Positions 36,001 through 45,138 of a stretch of 64,000 nt of DNA are shown piece by piece. The position numbers and the translations under genes were made by a program. Source of the stretch: Flavobacteriales bacterium UBA5040 (GTDB taxonomy: Bacteria; Bacteroidota; Bacteroidia; Flavobacteriales; Weeksellaceae); contig DIBY01000006.1 of assembly GCA_002415135.1 (NCBI GenBank), forward strand, positions 16,462 to 80,461, in the 5' to 3' direction. The notes beneath the pieces are model-generated. The model was given only the letters and a program-made list of their open reading frames with translations, was not told the origin of the DNA and ran no database searches. Each line of letters begins with the position of its first letter. Position 1 is the first letter of the stretch.

Positions 36001-38964
36001 GCTTTCATCTTTTGGGAAATTGACAACATATTCTAAAAGTCCATTTTTAAACTTCTTTTGCTCCGTTACCGTTTCACCATTCCCATTTTGAATATAAATA
36101 GTAACCAAAGCATTCGGAATTGCTGAATAAACAAAGATCTTCGCTTTTTCAGTCCGCTTGAATTCCGCTTTTGGTTGAACGACTTTTAAATAGAGTTTTT
36201 GTGAATCCGTTAAAAATCGTTTGTCGAAGACCTCGAAAGTTTTTTCCGTTTTGATGGTATCTTTTCCTTCTACATTAAAGAGTTCGAGTTTGTATTTTCC
36301 AGCTTTTAAAGATCCTAGATCCAAGATGTTAGATTCAAGATTTGACTTGCTATTATCTTGCTTCTCGGTTCCTGCTTCTTGAGTCTTCTCGATTACAACT
36401 TTTTCTTCTTTCAAATCTTTTTCTTCTTTCGAGAAATAATCATGTGGGAATTTCTGAACGAATTCTTCTTTTGAAAACTTCGGCAAATCCTGAATTTGAG
36501 TTTCAAAATTAGAACGGTAAACTCTTTCTTTCGGTTGAAGTTTCGACAACTTTACCTGATAGGATTTCTTTAAATTTTGGTCGTTGTAATTTTTGGTCTC
36601 CACTTTAATTTTTAAATGTTCATCGGTGAAAGTATCTTTAATATCATCGGCTTTGATGTAATGCGAAACCGAGGCGACTTTTACATTTTCCGTCTCAGAT
36701 TGGGTTTCCCCATTAATATCCGTCACGGAAGCATTGATCTGATAATTATCAATTTGAATTCCTTCTAAAGTTTCATCTTTTTTCAAATCGATCTTAATGG
36801 TAAATTCCCCTTTTTCATTGCTTTTAACTTCTCCTAAAATTGAATTTTCATTATCATTTCCGCGTGGATACCACCAAAAATATCTCCAGCGAATATTCTG
36901 CTTTTTAATTTCATAATTCACGGTTGCATTGCTCAAAGCAACACCCGAAAACATCATGGCTTTCCCTTTCAGTTCAATGGTTTGTCCGTATTTGTATTCT
37001 TCTTTTATGGGTTCAAAAGTCACTTCAAATTTCGGACGTTTGTATTCTTCAACTTTAAAATATTTTGTAGCATCACTATCTAAATCATCAGAATCAACTT
37101 CCAAAGAGAATTCACCGTTGAGCTTTCCGTTGGGCAACGTGAAACTTCCATGATAAGAACCAAATTCGTTCGACCTAAATTTTTGAGAAGAAACTTCTTC
37201 GCCGTTGGCATCAATTAAAATAATTTCTTGGGAAACGCCAGCGTTGACTGTTTCTTTATCATTAACTAACTTAGTGTTGATGACTTTAAAATAAACAATC
37301 TGACCAGGTCGATAAATTCCGCGATCAATAAAAATTTGCGCAAGATTTTGCTCTTCTACTTTTTTCGGCTCATTGTAATATTGATTGCCATAAACCTGCA
37401 TCAAATTATAATCATTGGTCGATGGTTGCTGCACCAAATAATATCTGTAATACTGATTATCTTTGGAACCAGGAAATTTGAAAACCGCAGAATGATCTGT
37501 TTTCGCAGCCAGAGTGTTTGCTTTTTGGTCGTTGGTGAATTCAAAAATTTTCAAATTCTCATTCGAGATGGACTTTCCATTTTCACGGTTAACGAGCTGT
37601 AATTGATTGTCAGCTCCTTTACGTTCATCTTTTTTACTGTAAATAATTCTGGAATTGGTAGCGATGAAATAGAAATTATCCTGAATGGAGTTTTCAACAA
37701 CATATTCGGCAAGATAGATTCCAGACGGAAGTCCTTTTATTTCTAAAGATGTTTTATGATTTTTATAATCATTTAAGTCCTTCAGATCAAATGTTTCCTT
37801 TCTTACCAGATTTTTCTTAACCGCAGAAAAGCGATTTTTTTCATAGGAATTGGCTACGTATTTTAAGAAGTTATGCTGATCATCTTTGACCTCATAAATA
37901 TTTAAAGAAAACTTTGTTACGTTTTTAGCGTCAGCAACCAGGTGAATCGGCAAATTCGCTTGAGTATGTTTTTCATAATGAATGGACAAATTTGGTTGCA
38001 AAATCGAATTCTCTCTATTAAGAATACTGTTTATAAATTTAGACTTCGGATACTGCTCTTTGGTCGATTTTACTAGAGCGAGCGCTGCTGGATATTTTTG
38101 TTCAGCTGTTAGTTGATCGATAATTTCAGCAATGATCAATACTTTATAATCACCTTTGGTAGAAGATTTAACTAAATCTTGAAGTTGCTGGATTTTGTCT
38201 TTACAGTTGGTAAGAGCACAATCATCATTTAATTTTTGATGTTGAAAATAGAGCTTTGAATTCCCAGTATTTTTCTGAATGAGCTCTTGATATAGATTTG
38301 AAATTTTTGATTGATTGACCTTCAATTCATTGGGGGTGAACAATTGAGAATTATTGTAGAACTTAATCTCGTTCATCGCATTCCAGTCGAATAAAGTTGG
38401 GAAATAATCCAGATCTTCCGTTCCTTCAAAGATCGATTTATACTTCGACATCGAGATCTTTTGCAAAGCTTCTTTCTTTGTATCTAAAAGTTGAAAATGT
38501 TGACTTAAATAATTTTTAAAATCTAATTTCGACCAGGTTTCAATTTGACTTAGATCCTCATTACTGATATTGGTTCGCTGATTGATCTGCCATTGATTTC
38601 GCTGGTAATAATCATTAAAAAAGTCTCCCAGTAACGATTGATACAATAATTGATCATCGCCCTTTAATTTGGAATCCAATCCTTTCAATTTTGTGAAAAA
38701 CTGACTGAATGAATCGTTTTCAGTATCATCGTAAGTTTGATTGATAATACTAAATTCTGCTTTTAAAGAACGTATCAATTGAATGGAATTGTCTTCTTTC
38801 ATGGCCTGGTTTTGAATGTCTAAAATTAAAGGAAGATTAGATTTGTACTTTCCTGATTTATAATTTTCAGCTACTTTTTTCCACTGATCGTCGTAAGTCT
38901 TCTGTCCGAAAACCACCGTAAAACTTATTAACAGCAGGAGGATTGTAAAAATTTTATTTTTCAT
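33100..38964 (-). CDS. Alpha-2-macroglobulin-like protein (giant, non-thioester)
   Basis: A 1954-residue exported protein with a signal peptide ending TVVFGQ. After about 300 helical residues come macroglobulin domains including MG2 (IFIDRGIYRPGQIVYFKV), then the A2M segment ETAFFYPNLKTDKDGNVTFEFTSP..LTQWK near residue 1190, and the helical thioester-like domain (GGFSWYQGYPSSYY near 1515). The CxEQ thioester motif is absent. Bacterial A2Ms trap proteases in the periplasm; non-thioester types may work differently. Just before the A2M segment, about residues 1150-1165, is a SQLSGKVAGLNIS stretch that looks like the plug motif of SusC-type receptors. The ATG at 38962-38964 opens the signal peptide; 10 upstream codons are excluded. 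Confidence 0.9.
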   Translation of the reverse strand: MKNKIFTILLLLISFTVVFGQKTYDDQWKKVAENYKSGKYKSNLPLILDIQNQAMKEDNSIQLIRSLKAEFSIINQTYDDTENDSFSQFFTKLKGLDSKLKGDDQLLYQSLLGDFFNDYYQRNQWQINQRTNISNEDLSQIETWSKLDFKNYLSQHFQLLDTKKEALQKISMSKYKSIFEGTEDLDYFPTLFDWNAMNEIKFYNNSQLFTPNELKVNQSKISNLYQELIQKNTGNSKLYFQHQKLNDDCALTNCKDKIQQLQDLVKSSTKGDYKVLIIAEIIDQLTAEQKYPAALALVKSTKEQYPKSKFINSILNRENSILQPNLSIHYEKHTQANLPIHLVADAKNVTKFSLNIYEVKDDQHNFLKYVANSYEKNRFSAVKKNLVRKETFDLKDLNDYKNHKTSLEIKGLPSGIYLAEYVVENSIQDNFYFIATNSRIIYSKKDERKGADNQLQLVNRENGKSISNENLKIFEFTNDQKANTLAAKTDHSAVFKFPGSKDNQYYRYYLVQQPSTNDYNLMQVYGNQYYNEPKKVEEQNLAQIFIDRGIYRPGQIVYFKVINTKLVNDKETVNAGVSQEIILIDANGEEVSSQKFRSNEFGSYHGSFTLPNGKLNGEFSLEVDSDDLDSDATKYFKVEEYKRPKFEVTFEPIKEEYKYGQTIELKGKAMMFSGVALSNATVNYEIKKQNIRWRYFWWYPRGNDNENSILGEVKSNEKGEFTIKIDLKKDETLEGIQIDNYQINASVTDINGETQSETENVKVASVSHYIKADDIKDTFTDEHLKIKVETKNYNDQNLKKSYQVKLSKLQPKERVYRSNFETQIQDLPKFSKEEFVQKFPHDYFSKEEKDLKEEKVVIEKTQEAGTEKQDNSKSNLESNILDLGSLKAGKYKLELFNVEGKDTIKTEKTFEVFDKRFLTDSQKLYLKVVQPKAEFKRTEKAKIFVYSAIPNALVTIYIQNGNGETVTEQKKFKNGLLEYVVNFPKDESIDQINLQFQLVAFNDVRTENINLSIASDKKPLRIETVTFRDKLEPGQKEKWTVKVLGEDKEKINAEVLANMYDKSLDQFAGNSFSWQQIYQKYFLMNSYGVNEGLSQENYNKRVPYLKTKNVNVPDFNWFGGGVYDEFSVVARGVSSSAKMEVMTDAAAPTLESQLSGKVAGLNISRDTMKTQEIQEVKVNLDKIAVRQNLNETAFFYPNLKTDKDGNVTFEFTSPEALTQWKLMFLAHTKDARSATLEKSVVTQKEFSVTPNYPRFLREGDELNLQSKLSRLVDKKLSGVVQLQILDAFTNEDISSKFNLNEIQKSFELTENGNSVVTWKLKVPNDVSSMIIKVVAKAGNFSDGEQKAIAVLPNRMLVTDAVPIFVKEGQTKTFVLENLAKNTSTTATNFSNTLELTTNPIWEIMFALPSLKNDTNNSADVVFNKWFADVLASEIFKANPKLKTVFEEYQSKGLLASNLEKNQELKQLLLEETPWVLESKNETEQMEKLARLFDANNMRNSINEDWSELQKLQNPDGGFSWYQGYPSSYYNSLYILKNLGKVNEWLKGNTADYQSSEQKEMVAKLINYVDSEVYKYWDVKKEYVWNNYVLDYLDTRNYWKKDFPLKGKGAQLKTLVIQKAPKAEIKDFTFFGLHRAALLFNDYKLPVLSKKLLTYLKETSTDSETQGVYWKQNLNDWGWYSSKTVNHAGALEAFNKLTPTDETLIEEMKIWLITQKEVNSWGSSRGTAEVIFTILNSGKSWTTAESDKATIIWGGKELVNPDTKATGYVKSTLKGENINKNLGTVTVTKPGPGIVQGGLFWQYYEDLDKIKSSESYISITKELYKKVKTVNGEELVKITENSPLKVGDKVTVRMILNTDRNMEFIHLKDMRAAGFEPLNVISGYEWKNGLGYYQSTKDASTNFYIENMRKGKYVFEYDYICNASGTFSNGITTLQNYYAPQMNAHTKGTKVTITE

Positions 38965-38992
38965 AGATTTGTTTTCTAATTTGAAACCAACC

Positions 38993-39017
38993 AAGGTTTT
39001 AAAAACCTCGAAGGTTT
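38993..39017. repeat. AGGTTTT/AAAACCT compound palindrome
   Basis: AGGTTTT (38994-39000), AAAACCT (39002-39008) and AGGTTT (39012-39017) form two overlapping inverted repeats in the 59-base divergent promoter region. The last arm supplies the AAGG that would act as ribosome-binding site for the downstream plus-strand gene. Confidence 0.55.
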
Positions 39018-39023
39018 GTGAAA

Positions 39024-39785
39024 ATGCACCGTTTAAATTTACTAAAAAAATACATCATCGACAGTCAAATTTATGTTTCTTTAATGGGAACTTTATTTGC
39101 TGTTTTTTTTATGATGGAGCAGAACATTATCAAAACTCCGACCATCGCGCTTATCTTCATCACCTACTTCAGCGGATATATTTATACGAAATATCAGAAT
39201 AGTAAAAAGATATTTTATAAAGTTCTTGTTTTTAATGTGATTTGCGGAATTATTTCTGCTAGATTAATCATCTACAATCACAATGATGGCCGGCTTGTAA
39301 AATGGCTGATCATCGTAGTTTTGGGTTTACTTTATGACAGCAAATTTCTCAAATATTTTGTACGGGAAATTCCTTTATTCAAAATTTTTTACGTTGGACT
39401 AACCTGGGCTTTGATCAACTCGTGGCTTATTCTACCGGAATTTAATTCGGAGATTTTCTGGATAAGCTGGATCTTTATTACTGCTTTAGTTTTACCTTTT
39501 GATATTCGCGATATGCAGTCCGACACGGTTGTTACTTTTCCAAGATTGATTGGAATTCAGAACACCAAGTATCTGGCGTATGGTTTGATTTTCATCAGTT
39601 TAATGATTGCGATTTTTTACTTAAAAACCGGGTTTTCGTTTGCTTTCTTCTTAACGGCAATATTCACTTTTGTCCTAATTTACTATGCTGAGAATTCTAA
39701 TAAAGATTCCTATTTTTCTTTTTGGGTAGAGAGTTGTAGCGGATTGCCTTTATTATTTATTATCTTGCAATGGCTTATTAATTAA
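39024..39785 (+). CDS. UbiA-like membrane protein
   Basis: A 253-residue protein with about eight membrane segments, resembling UbiA-family prenyltransferases in topology. The second aspartate motif may be represented by DIRDMQSD after the fifth helix, but the first (NDxxDxxxD) motif is not found where SGYIYTKYQN lies, so prenyltransferase activity is doubtful. Start chosen at the ATG 39024-39026, with AAGG 9 bases upstream; a GTG at 39018 is in frame. The beta-barrel gene begins 26 bases downstream, so the two are probably co-transcribed. Confidence 0.7.
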   Translation: MHRLNLLKKYIIDSQIYVSLMGTLFAVFFMMEQNIIKTPTIALIFITYFSGYIYTKYQNSKKIFYKVLVFNVICGIISARLIIYNHNDGRLVKWLIIVVLGLLYDSKFLKYFVREIPLFKIFYVGLTWALINSWLILPEFNSEIFWISWIFITALVLPFDIRDMQSDTVVTFPRLIGIQNTKYLAYGLIFISLMIAIFYLKTGFSFAFFLTAIFTFVLIYYAENSNKDSYFSFWVESCSGLPLLFIILQWLIN

Positions 39786-39811
39786 CATTCACTTTTCGTA
39801 ATTATAATCTA

Positions 39812-41614
39812 TTGCAGTTGAAATTTATTTTTTTTACCGTCCTCTTTTTATCCTGTTTTTCTTTTGTCTCAGCACAAGAGAAAAAGGATTCTCTATATTA
39901 TAAAATTGAGGAGTTTTCTGATAAAAGAAAATCCACCAAATTTATCCACCGCTTGATTTTTCGTCGGGAAGCCGATTCGATTTCAGTTGAATCAAGAACC
40001 CAAAAACCTTCCCGTGTTTCTTACAATGGAAAAATAATCAGAAATATTAAAATTGAAACAATAGATCCTTTTGGATACCAAATTTCAGCTAAAAATAAAG
40101 ATTCAAAATGGTATGACCGTCTTGCTGATCGCGTCCATATCGATTCGAAGAGATCAACCATCAAAAATTATTTACTATTTAAAAAAGGAGAAGAATACAA
40201 CGCTCAGAAACTGTATGAATCTGAAAGGATTTTGCGGGATATGCAATTCGTCAACCGTGTAAACATCAGTATTATAGACAGTGATTCTACCAAAGATTCG
40301 ATTGATGTTGTAGTGAAAGTATTGGATTCATGGAGTTTAAAACCCAGGTTACGATTTTCCGGCAGTAACATTGGAGCCGGAATTAGAGAAGATAATTTCC
40401 TTGGTTTGGGACACGAGGTTAGTTTCTTATACTCCAATGATTTTAAAGATAAGCAGAATCAGGTCACCGCATCTTACATGGCCAATAATATTTTTGGATC
40501 ATTTATTAACGCCGGAATTTCTGGCGAGAAAGATTATCTAGAAAATGAACGCATTACTTTCAGCGCAAGACGGGATTTCTTTTCACCACTTACCCGTTGG
40601 GCAGGCGGATTTACCTTCGAGTATTTTATGCGAAAAGTTTTAATGCCCGTTGAAAATTCAGAGGCTTTTCCTGAAGTTCAGATCAAGGTGTACAATCAGG
40701 ATCTGTGGGGCGGATATCAATTCCCCGTTTTCTTTGGTGACAAAAGTGAAATCTCCAGAAACATTGCTGTTTTAGGTCGTTTTCAAAATTACCAGTATAA
40801 GGACAATCCCATTATAGATCAACAAAACTTTTTCTCTTCATACAACAGTTTTTTAGCTTCGGCGACTTATATAGAAAGAAAATTCGATGTTAAAAAGGAC
40901 ATATTCGACTACAACCTTCCTGAAGATATTCCCTACGGAAAATCCTTTGGCATTACCACAGGATTGCTGCAGCGAAGCACTAAAACAATTCCTTACGCAG
41001 GCGTTTCTACAGGAGTGGGAAGTTTTATCAATTGGGGATATTTAACGGCGAAAGCGGAATATGGCAGATTTTTTAATGAAGAAAAAGAAAACAGCGATTC
41101 TTTCCGATTTGAGGGAACATATTTCACGAACTTACACGATTGGAAATTTGCCAAAGTACGTCATTTCTTTTCTCCTACTTTTGCGTGGGGAAGTGAACTT
41201 TATAATTCTTCTTACAAGAATCGAATGACTCTTTCCAGTGACGAAGAATTCCGAGCTTTCAGCGAAGATTTCATCGGAACAAAAAAATTAGTCTTGCGGC
41301 ATCAGATGCAATTATTTGTGAATAAAACCTGGAAAAATTTTCACTTTAGTCCTTACAGTATCGTTGCTTTGGGTTGGCTTTCTCAAAAAAATCAAAGTCT
41401 GTTCAAGGCGAAAACGAATTCAAAATTTGGAGTGGGCGTTCTGATCAACAATCCGTATTTGGTTTTTAACAGAATTCAGCTTTCGTTCGTTTATTATCCT
41501 AATGTACCTTTTGATAACAAAGCAGTCTATGAATTTAATGATTACCGCAACAGCATGCTTCCAATTAATTCTTTTGGAACCGATATTCCGCATTTTGTAA
41601 ATTTCCCAAACTAA
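39812..41614 (+). CDS. Outer-membrane beta-barrel protein with POTRA-like domain
   Basis: A 600-residue exported protein (signal peptide ending FVSAQ). Residues about 60-180 carry a POTRA-like region (GKIIRNIKIETIDPFGY; STIKNYLLFKKGEEYNAQKLYESERILRDMQFV; DSIDVVVKVLDSWSL) and the remainder is a 16-strand-type barrel (RLRFSGSNIGAGIREDNFLGLGHEVSF onward). This is the Omp85/BamA-TamA-like layout, but only one clear POTRA is present. The start is a TTG at 39812 or, equally likely, the TTG at 39818; no ATG is near. Confidence 0.8.
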   Translation: MQLKFIFFTVLFLSCFSFVSAQEKKDSLYYKIEEFSDKRKSTKFIHRLIFRREADSISVESRTQKPSRVSYNGKIIRNIKIETIDPFGYQISAKNKDSKWYDRLADRVHIDSKRSTIKNYLLFKKGEEYNAQKLYESERILRDMQFVNRVNISIIDSDSTKDSIDVVVKVLDSWSLKPRLRFSGSNIGAGIREDNFLGLGHEVSFLYSNDFKDKQNQVTASYMANNIFGSFINAGISGEKDYLENERITFSARRDFFSPLTRWAGGFTFEYFMRKVLMPVENSEAFPEVQIKVYNQDLWGGYQFPVFFGDKSEISRNIAVLGRFQNYQYKDNPIIDQQNFFSSYNSFLASATYIERKFDVKKDIFDYNLPEDIPYGKSFGITTGLLQRSTKTIPYAGVSTGVGSFINWGYLTAKAEYGRFFNEEKENSDSFRFEGTYFTNLHDWKFAKVRHFFSPTFAWGSELYNSSYKNRMTLSSDEEFRAFSEDFIGTKKLVLRHQMQLFVNKTWKNFHFSPYSIVALGWLSQKNQSLFKAKTNSKFGVGVLINNPYLVFNRIQLSFVYYPNVPFDNKAVYEFNDYRNSMLPINSFGTDIPHFVNFPN

Positions 41615-41736
41615 AAAATCCTACGCCTGAAATTAAGACCTTTCTGAAATGAAATATTTATCTTTACAAAAAGTAAATTATTTTCATTTTGGGACCATTA
41701 TCAAGACCCTGAAAAAATATACATTATTTTAGGATT

Positions 41737-42819
41737 ATGATTATTACAAAATTATCCCTTCTCAATTTTAAGAATCACAGAGAACGAAACTTTGAATTTT
41801 CCACGCAGATTAATTGCTTTGTGGGAAATAACGGGGTCGGAAAAACAAATATTCTCGATGCCCTTCACTACCTGTCGATGGCCAAGAGTTTTCTGGGAAA
41901 TAAGGATCTCAATAATATCAAAATCGACGAGGACTTTTTTACGATCGAAGGAACAATAGACGATGGTGAAAAAGAAAACATCATTAAAATCCAGCAACCG
42001 AAAGAGGCTAAAAAGATCATTAAAAAAAATGATAAATCGTATGAGCGAATTGCAGATCATATCGGGTTTCTACCAAGCGTCATCATTTCACCGTACGATT
42101 CAAATTTAATTTCTGATTCAGGGGAAAGCCGTCGAAAATTCTTAGATGCGATGATTTCTCAAACTGATTCTGACTATCTTTTCAATCTAATTCAATATCA
42201 AAAAACCGTTCAACAACGGAATGCTCTATTAAAAGATTTCTCGAAAAACAGATATTTTGATTCTGATAATTTAGAAATTTACAATGAACCTTTAATTAAA
42301 TTCGGATCGAAAATCTTTGAGAAGCGAAGAGAGTTCACGGATTCGATCGTACCTTTAATTCAAAATTATTACGAGATTATTTCGAAAGGAAAAGAAAAAA
42401 TTACGGTCATCTACGAATCTGATCTGAGCGATCATAATTTCGGAACATTACTGGACCAAAATTTAGAAAAGGACCGAATGCTCACGTATACATCAAAGGG
42501 AATTCATAAAGATGATCTGCTTTTTGAGATGAATCGTATTTCGATGAAACGAACCGCCAGTCAGGGACAGCAGAAATCTTTTCTGATTGCGCTCAAACTT
42601 TCGCAAATGAACCGGATTAAGGAATTAACTGGGAAAACTCCAATTCTTTTACTCGACGACATTTTTGATAAACTGGATGATTCCAGAGTATCGCAATTAA
42701 TAGAACTCGTTAACCAAGAACATTTCGGACAAATATTTATTACCGATACCAGTAGGGAAAGAACGGAAAATGTAGTGAGAAGAATTAATGAAGAAAGTAA
42801 AATTTTCGATCTGTCATGA
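41737..42819 (+). CDS. recF: DNA replication and repair protein RecF
   Basis: A 360-residue SMC-like ATPase that loads RecA at gaps. Walker A GNNGVGKTNILDALHYLS (Lys near 36), the ABC signature TASQGQQKSFLIALKLSQ near 275, and Walker B TPILLLDDIFDKLDDSR near 305 are all present. Length is normal. It overlaps dciA by 4 bases (ATGA). No replication genes (dnaA, dnaN) are seen beside it. Confidence 0.96.
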   Translation: MIITKLSLLNFKNHRERNFEFSTQINCFVGNNGVGKTNILDALHYLSMAKSFLGNKDLNNIKIDEDFFTIEGTIDDGEKENIIKIQQPKEAKKIIKKNDKSYERIADHIGFLPSVIISPYDSNLISDSGESRRKFLDAMISQTDSDYLFNLIQYQKTVQQRNALLKDFSKNRYFDSDNLEIYNEPLIKFGSKIFEKRREFTDSIVPLIQNYYEIISKGKEKITVIYESDLSDHNFGTLLDQNLEKDRMLTYTSKGIHKDDLLFEMNRISMKRTASQGQQKSFLIALKLSQMNRIKELTGKTPILLLDDIFDKLDDSRVSQLIELVNQEHFGQIFITDTSRERTENVVRRINEESKIFDLS

Positions 42820-43109
42820 AAAAAAAGGAAAGAGAATATCAATCTTCCGAACTGGTGAAATCATTTGCAAGATTGTACGGTTTTGAAAATAAATTACTGG
42901 CTTTTGAAGTGAAGGATTTTCTGCACGAATATTTGAACGACGCTCTCTTCAATGAGATTGAATCCGTGAATTTGAACAAGAAAATTTTAGAGATCAGAAT
43001 TAAATCTCCATTATTGAAAAACGATTTTAGAATGCGAAAAACCTTTTATCTAAAAAAGTTTCAGGAGAAATTTGGTGAGGAACATTTTATTGATCTTCTG
43101 GTTTTGTAA
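42816..43109 (+). CDS. dciA: DciA-family helicase-loader protein (DUF721)
   Basis: A 97-residue DUF721 protein; DciA is the ancestral loader or operator of the replicative helicase DnaB. The N-terminal SSELVKSFARLYGFENKLLAFEVKDFL and C-terminal LNKKILEIRIKSPLLKNDFRMRKTF strands match the small Bacteroidota versions that consist of the KH-like domain only. Translationally coupled to recF. Its last 23 bases overlap the 3' end of the convergent Gcr-like gene. Confidence 0.85.
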   Translation: MKKKEREYQSSELVKSFARLYGFENKLLAFEVKDFLHEYLNDALFNEIESVNLNKKILEIRIKSPLLKNDFRMRKTFYLKKFQEKFGEEHFIDLLVL

Positions 43110-45120
43110 CCACCGTATTATCTACCATTTCTTTGGCGCTATTGTCTAAATTAGAGCGGAGCGGCAAGAAAAACCGCAATGGATTTTTCATAAAATATCT
43201 AAATATCTCGCGATAAATTTCCCTTACTTCTCCAAAATTAATCTTCCTCGACTGGAAAGCCAAGATCATCGATAAGCCAAAGCTGACCGCAAAATTAAAA
43301 AATCCAATTAAAAAGACCGTGAAAAAAGCAATCCAAAAAGTTGCATTACTCACCGAGAAATCGGCTCCATACAATCCTAACGCAAAGTTTCCGGAAGCGA
43401 ACGTAATGTGACGAATATCTAAATCTAAACCGAAGAACAATCCGATCGGTCCGGTAACTCCCAGAAAAATACCGAACCAGAAGTTTGAAATAATTCCCGC
43501 CCAATTTTTCGCGTAATATTCTGAAAGTCCTTTTGCTGCATTTTTTCCAAAAAAGTAATTAAGAAATGGATTTTTTTCAATTCTTTTTGGAATGTGGTAA
43601 AAGACAGAACTGTTCCCAATATTACCAGAAATAATTCCAGATATAAATAAGAAAAAACCTGCGATACAAGCATGGAAAATAGCTTTAGACTGAATTGGAT
43701 CCAGATCCTTTAGCAAAGCAGCCGATTTCTCTACGGCAAAATTTTGTTTAAAGATAACATCCATTCCGTAGATAATGGCGAGTGCGATTGGGAACGCCAA
43801 TAAAACATTTCCCATAAAAGCGATGAATTGCGTGCGGAATAATTTAGATACCAAATGCGCAAAATCCACATAATTCTTGCGGGTATTTTCTCCTTCCGAT
43901 AGTACTTTCGCCATCGTAGCTGCCGTCATTGCCGGTTGCTTAGTGGCTAAAGTATAATTCATCAAATAAATCATAATGAATCCCATAGCGTAATTGAAAG
44001 CATAGAAAAAAGCATGCGAAAAATCGCTGCCCGGAATATAACCGTATAATAATTTCAAAACGCAAAGAGCTCCTACTATAACTCCACCACCACTCGCCCG
44101 CCAGAACATCGACATATAATCTTTGGACGTCGAGGCGATATAATGTGATCCGGTTTCTGCAGTATGATTGGTAATCAAATGCGATTTCAGTCTGGTGCTG
44201 TCCGAAATTAATTCACGCAGATTATTTTTATGCGATTTATATTCTAATATCTTGAAAAATAATCTTTTGGAATTTCGTAGAACATCTTCCTCTTTATCAA
44301 AAATCATCACCGAAAGAATGTCTGACATCCGTTCTAGCTGCTGTCTGATTTTAATTAAAGACTGATTAATTTTTCCAGAAATACCATATTTAGCAGAGTT
44401 TTTAAAAGCCAATGCAACAAAGTCTAAACATTGCTGCATTAAAACTTTAATCTGCTTATAATTGACATCTTTCGACGTTAATTGAAAGTCGGGATTGTCT
44501 TTGTAGCTATGATTTAATAGATCAATTTCATTCTGCATTGCCAGAAATGGATTGTCAAAATTCCGGTATTCTGGCGCCATATTCACAACTTGTACGTCCA
44601 TCGCATTTCCGATGATTCGCCAGGCAAGAATATTTAAGGAAAACAACAATTCATTTTTAACGCTGGGTCTTAAAATGAATTGATCAATTTTTAATAATCT
44701 AAAAATTTCATCTAAATGATCTTTTTTTAAAGTTCTAAAGAATTCAAGATCTGCTTTTGGACGTACAGAAACGGTGTCGACCAAATACCAGATCGTGTCT
44801 TCGTTTTCAACACTCGGCAAAATTTTATCCAGCAATCTTTTCTTTAATTCTGGGTAAAACGCATTTTCTGATAAAATGTTTGCTTCCGTCAATGAAAGAT
44901 TAAACGGTTTACCTTCAAATAAATTTCGAATATAATAGCCAAAATTTTCGGTGAGTTCTTTATTTTCCTCTAAAAAATCCAAAACTTCATGAAAATCCTC
45001 TGAACGGATACTGCTCAATAATTCAATGAGTGGATCCAAAGATTTACTCTCATTTTGAAAGCTAAAATACTTGGTCAGAATGGTACTGAAACCTTCTCTA
45101 TGTCGAAAAATAAATCCCAT
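43087..45120 (-). CDS. Gcr-like multi-pass membrane protein (named site-specific recombinase)
   Basis: A 677-residue protein matching the family named after the gonococcal Gcr putative site-specific recombinase. The first 330 residues are helical and soluble (DPLIELLSSIRSED..; LIKIRQQLERMSDILSVM) and the rest has several membrane segments (ASGGGVIVGALCVLKLLYGYIPG, FFIFISGIISGNIGN, LGVTGPIGLFFGLDLDIRH). No tyrosine- or serine-recombinase catalytic motif is visible, so the recombinase name is doubtful; a membrane function is more likely. Starts 18 bases after mtgA, in the same operon. Confidence 0.8.
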   Translation of the reverse strand: MGFIFRHREGFSTILTKYFSFQNESKSLDPLIELLSSIRSEDFHEVLDFLEENKELTENFGYYIRNLFEGKPFNLSLTEANILSENAFYPELKKRLLDKILPSVENEDTIWYLVDTVSVRPKADLEFFRTLKKDHLDEIFRLLKIDQFILRPSVKNELLFSLNILAWRIIGNAMDVQVVNMAPEYRNFDNPFLAMQNEIDLLNHSYKDNPDFQLTSKDVNYKQIKVLMQQCLDFVALAFKNSAKYGISGKINQSLIKIRQQLERMSDILSVMIFDKEEDVLRNSKRLFFKILEYKSHKNNLRELISDSTRLKSHLITNHTAETGSHYIASTSKDYMSMFWRASGGGVIVGALCVLKLLYGYIPGSDFSHAFFYAFNYAMGFIMIYLMNYTLATKQPAMTAATMAKVLSEGENTRKNYVDFAHLVSKLFRTQFIAFMGNVLLAFPIALAIIYGMDVIFKQNFAVEKSAALLKDLDPIQSKAIFHACIAGFFLFISGIISGNIGNSSVFYHIPKRIEKNPFLNYFFGKNAAKGLSEYYAKNWAGIISNFWFGIFLGVTGPIGLFFGLDLDIRHITFASGNFALGLYGADFSVSNATFWIAFFTVFLIGFFNFAVSFGLSMILAFQSRKINFGEVREIYREIFRYFMKNPLRFFLPLRSNLDNSAKEMVDNTVVTKPEDQ

Positions 45121-45138
45121 AATCGCAGTAAAGATAAT

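Noticed and set aside
43087..45120. Mobile element suggested by the site-specific recombinase name
   Set aside because: No catalytic Tyr/Ser recombinase motif, many membrane segments, no att-like repeats or cargo genes.
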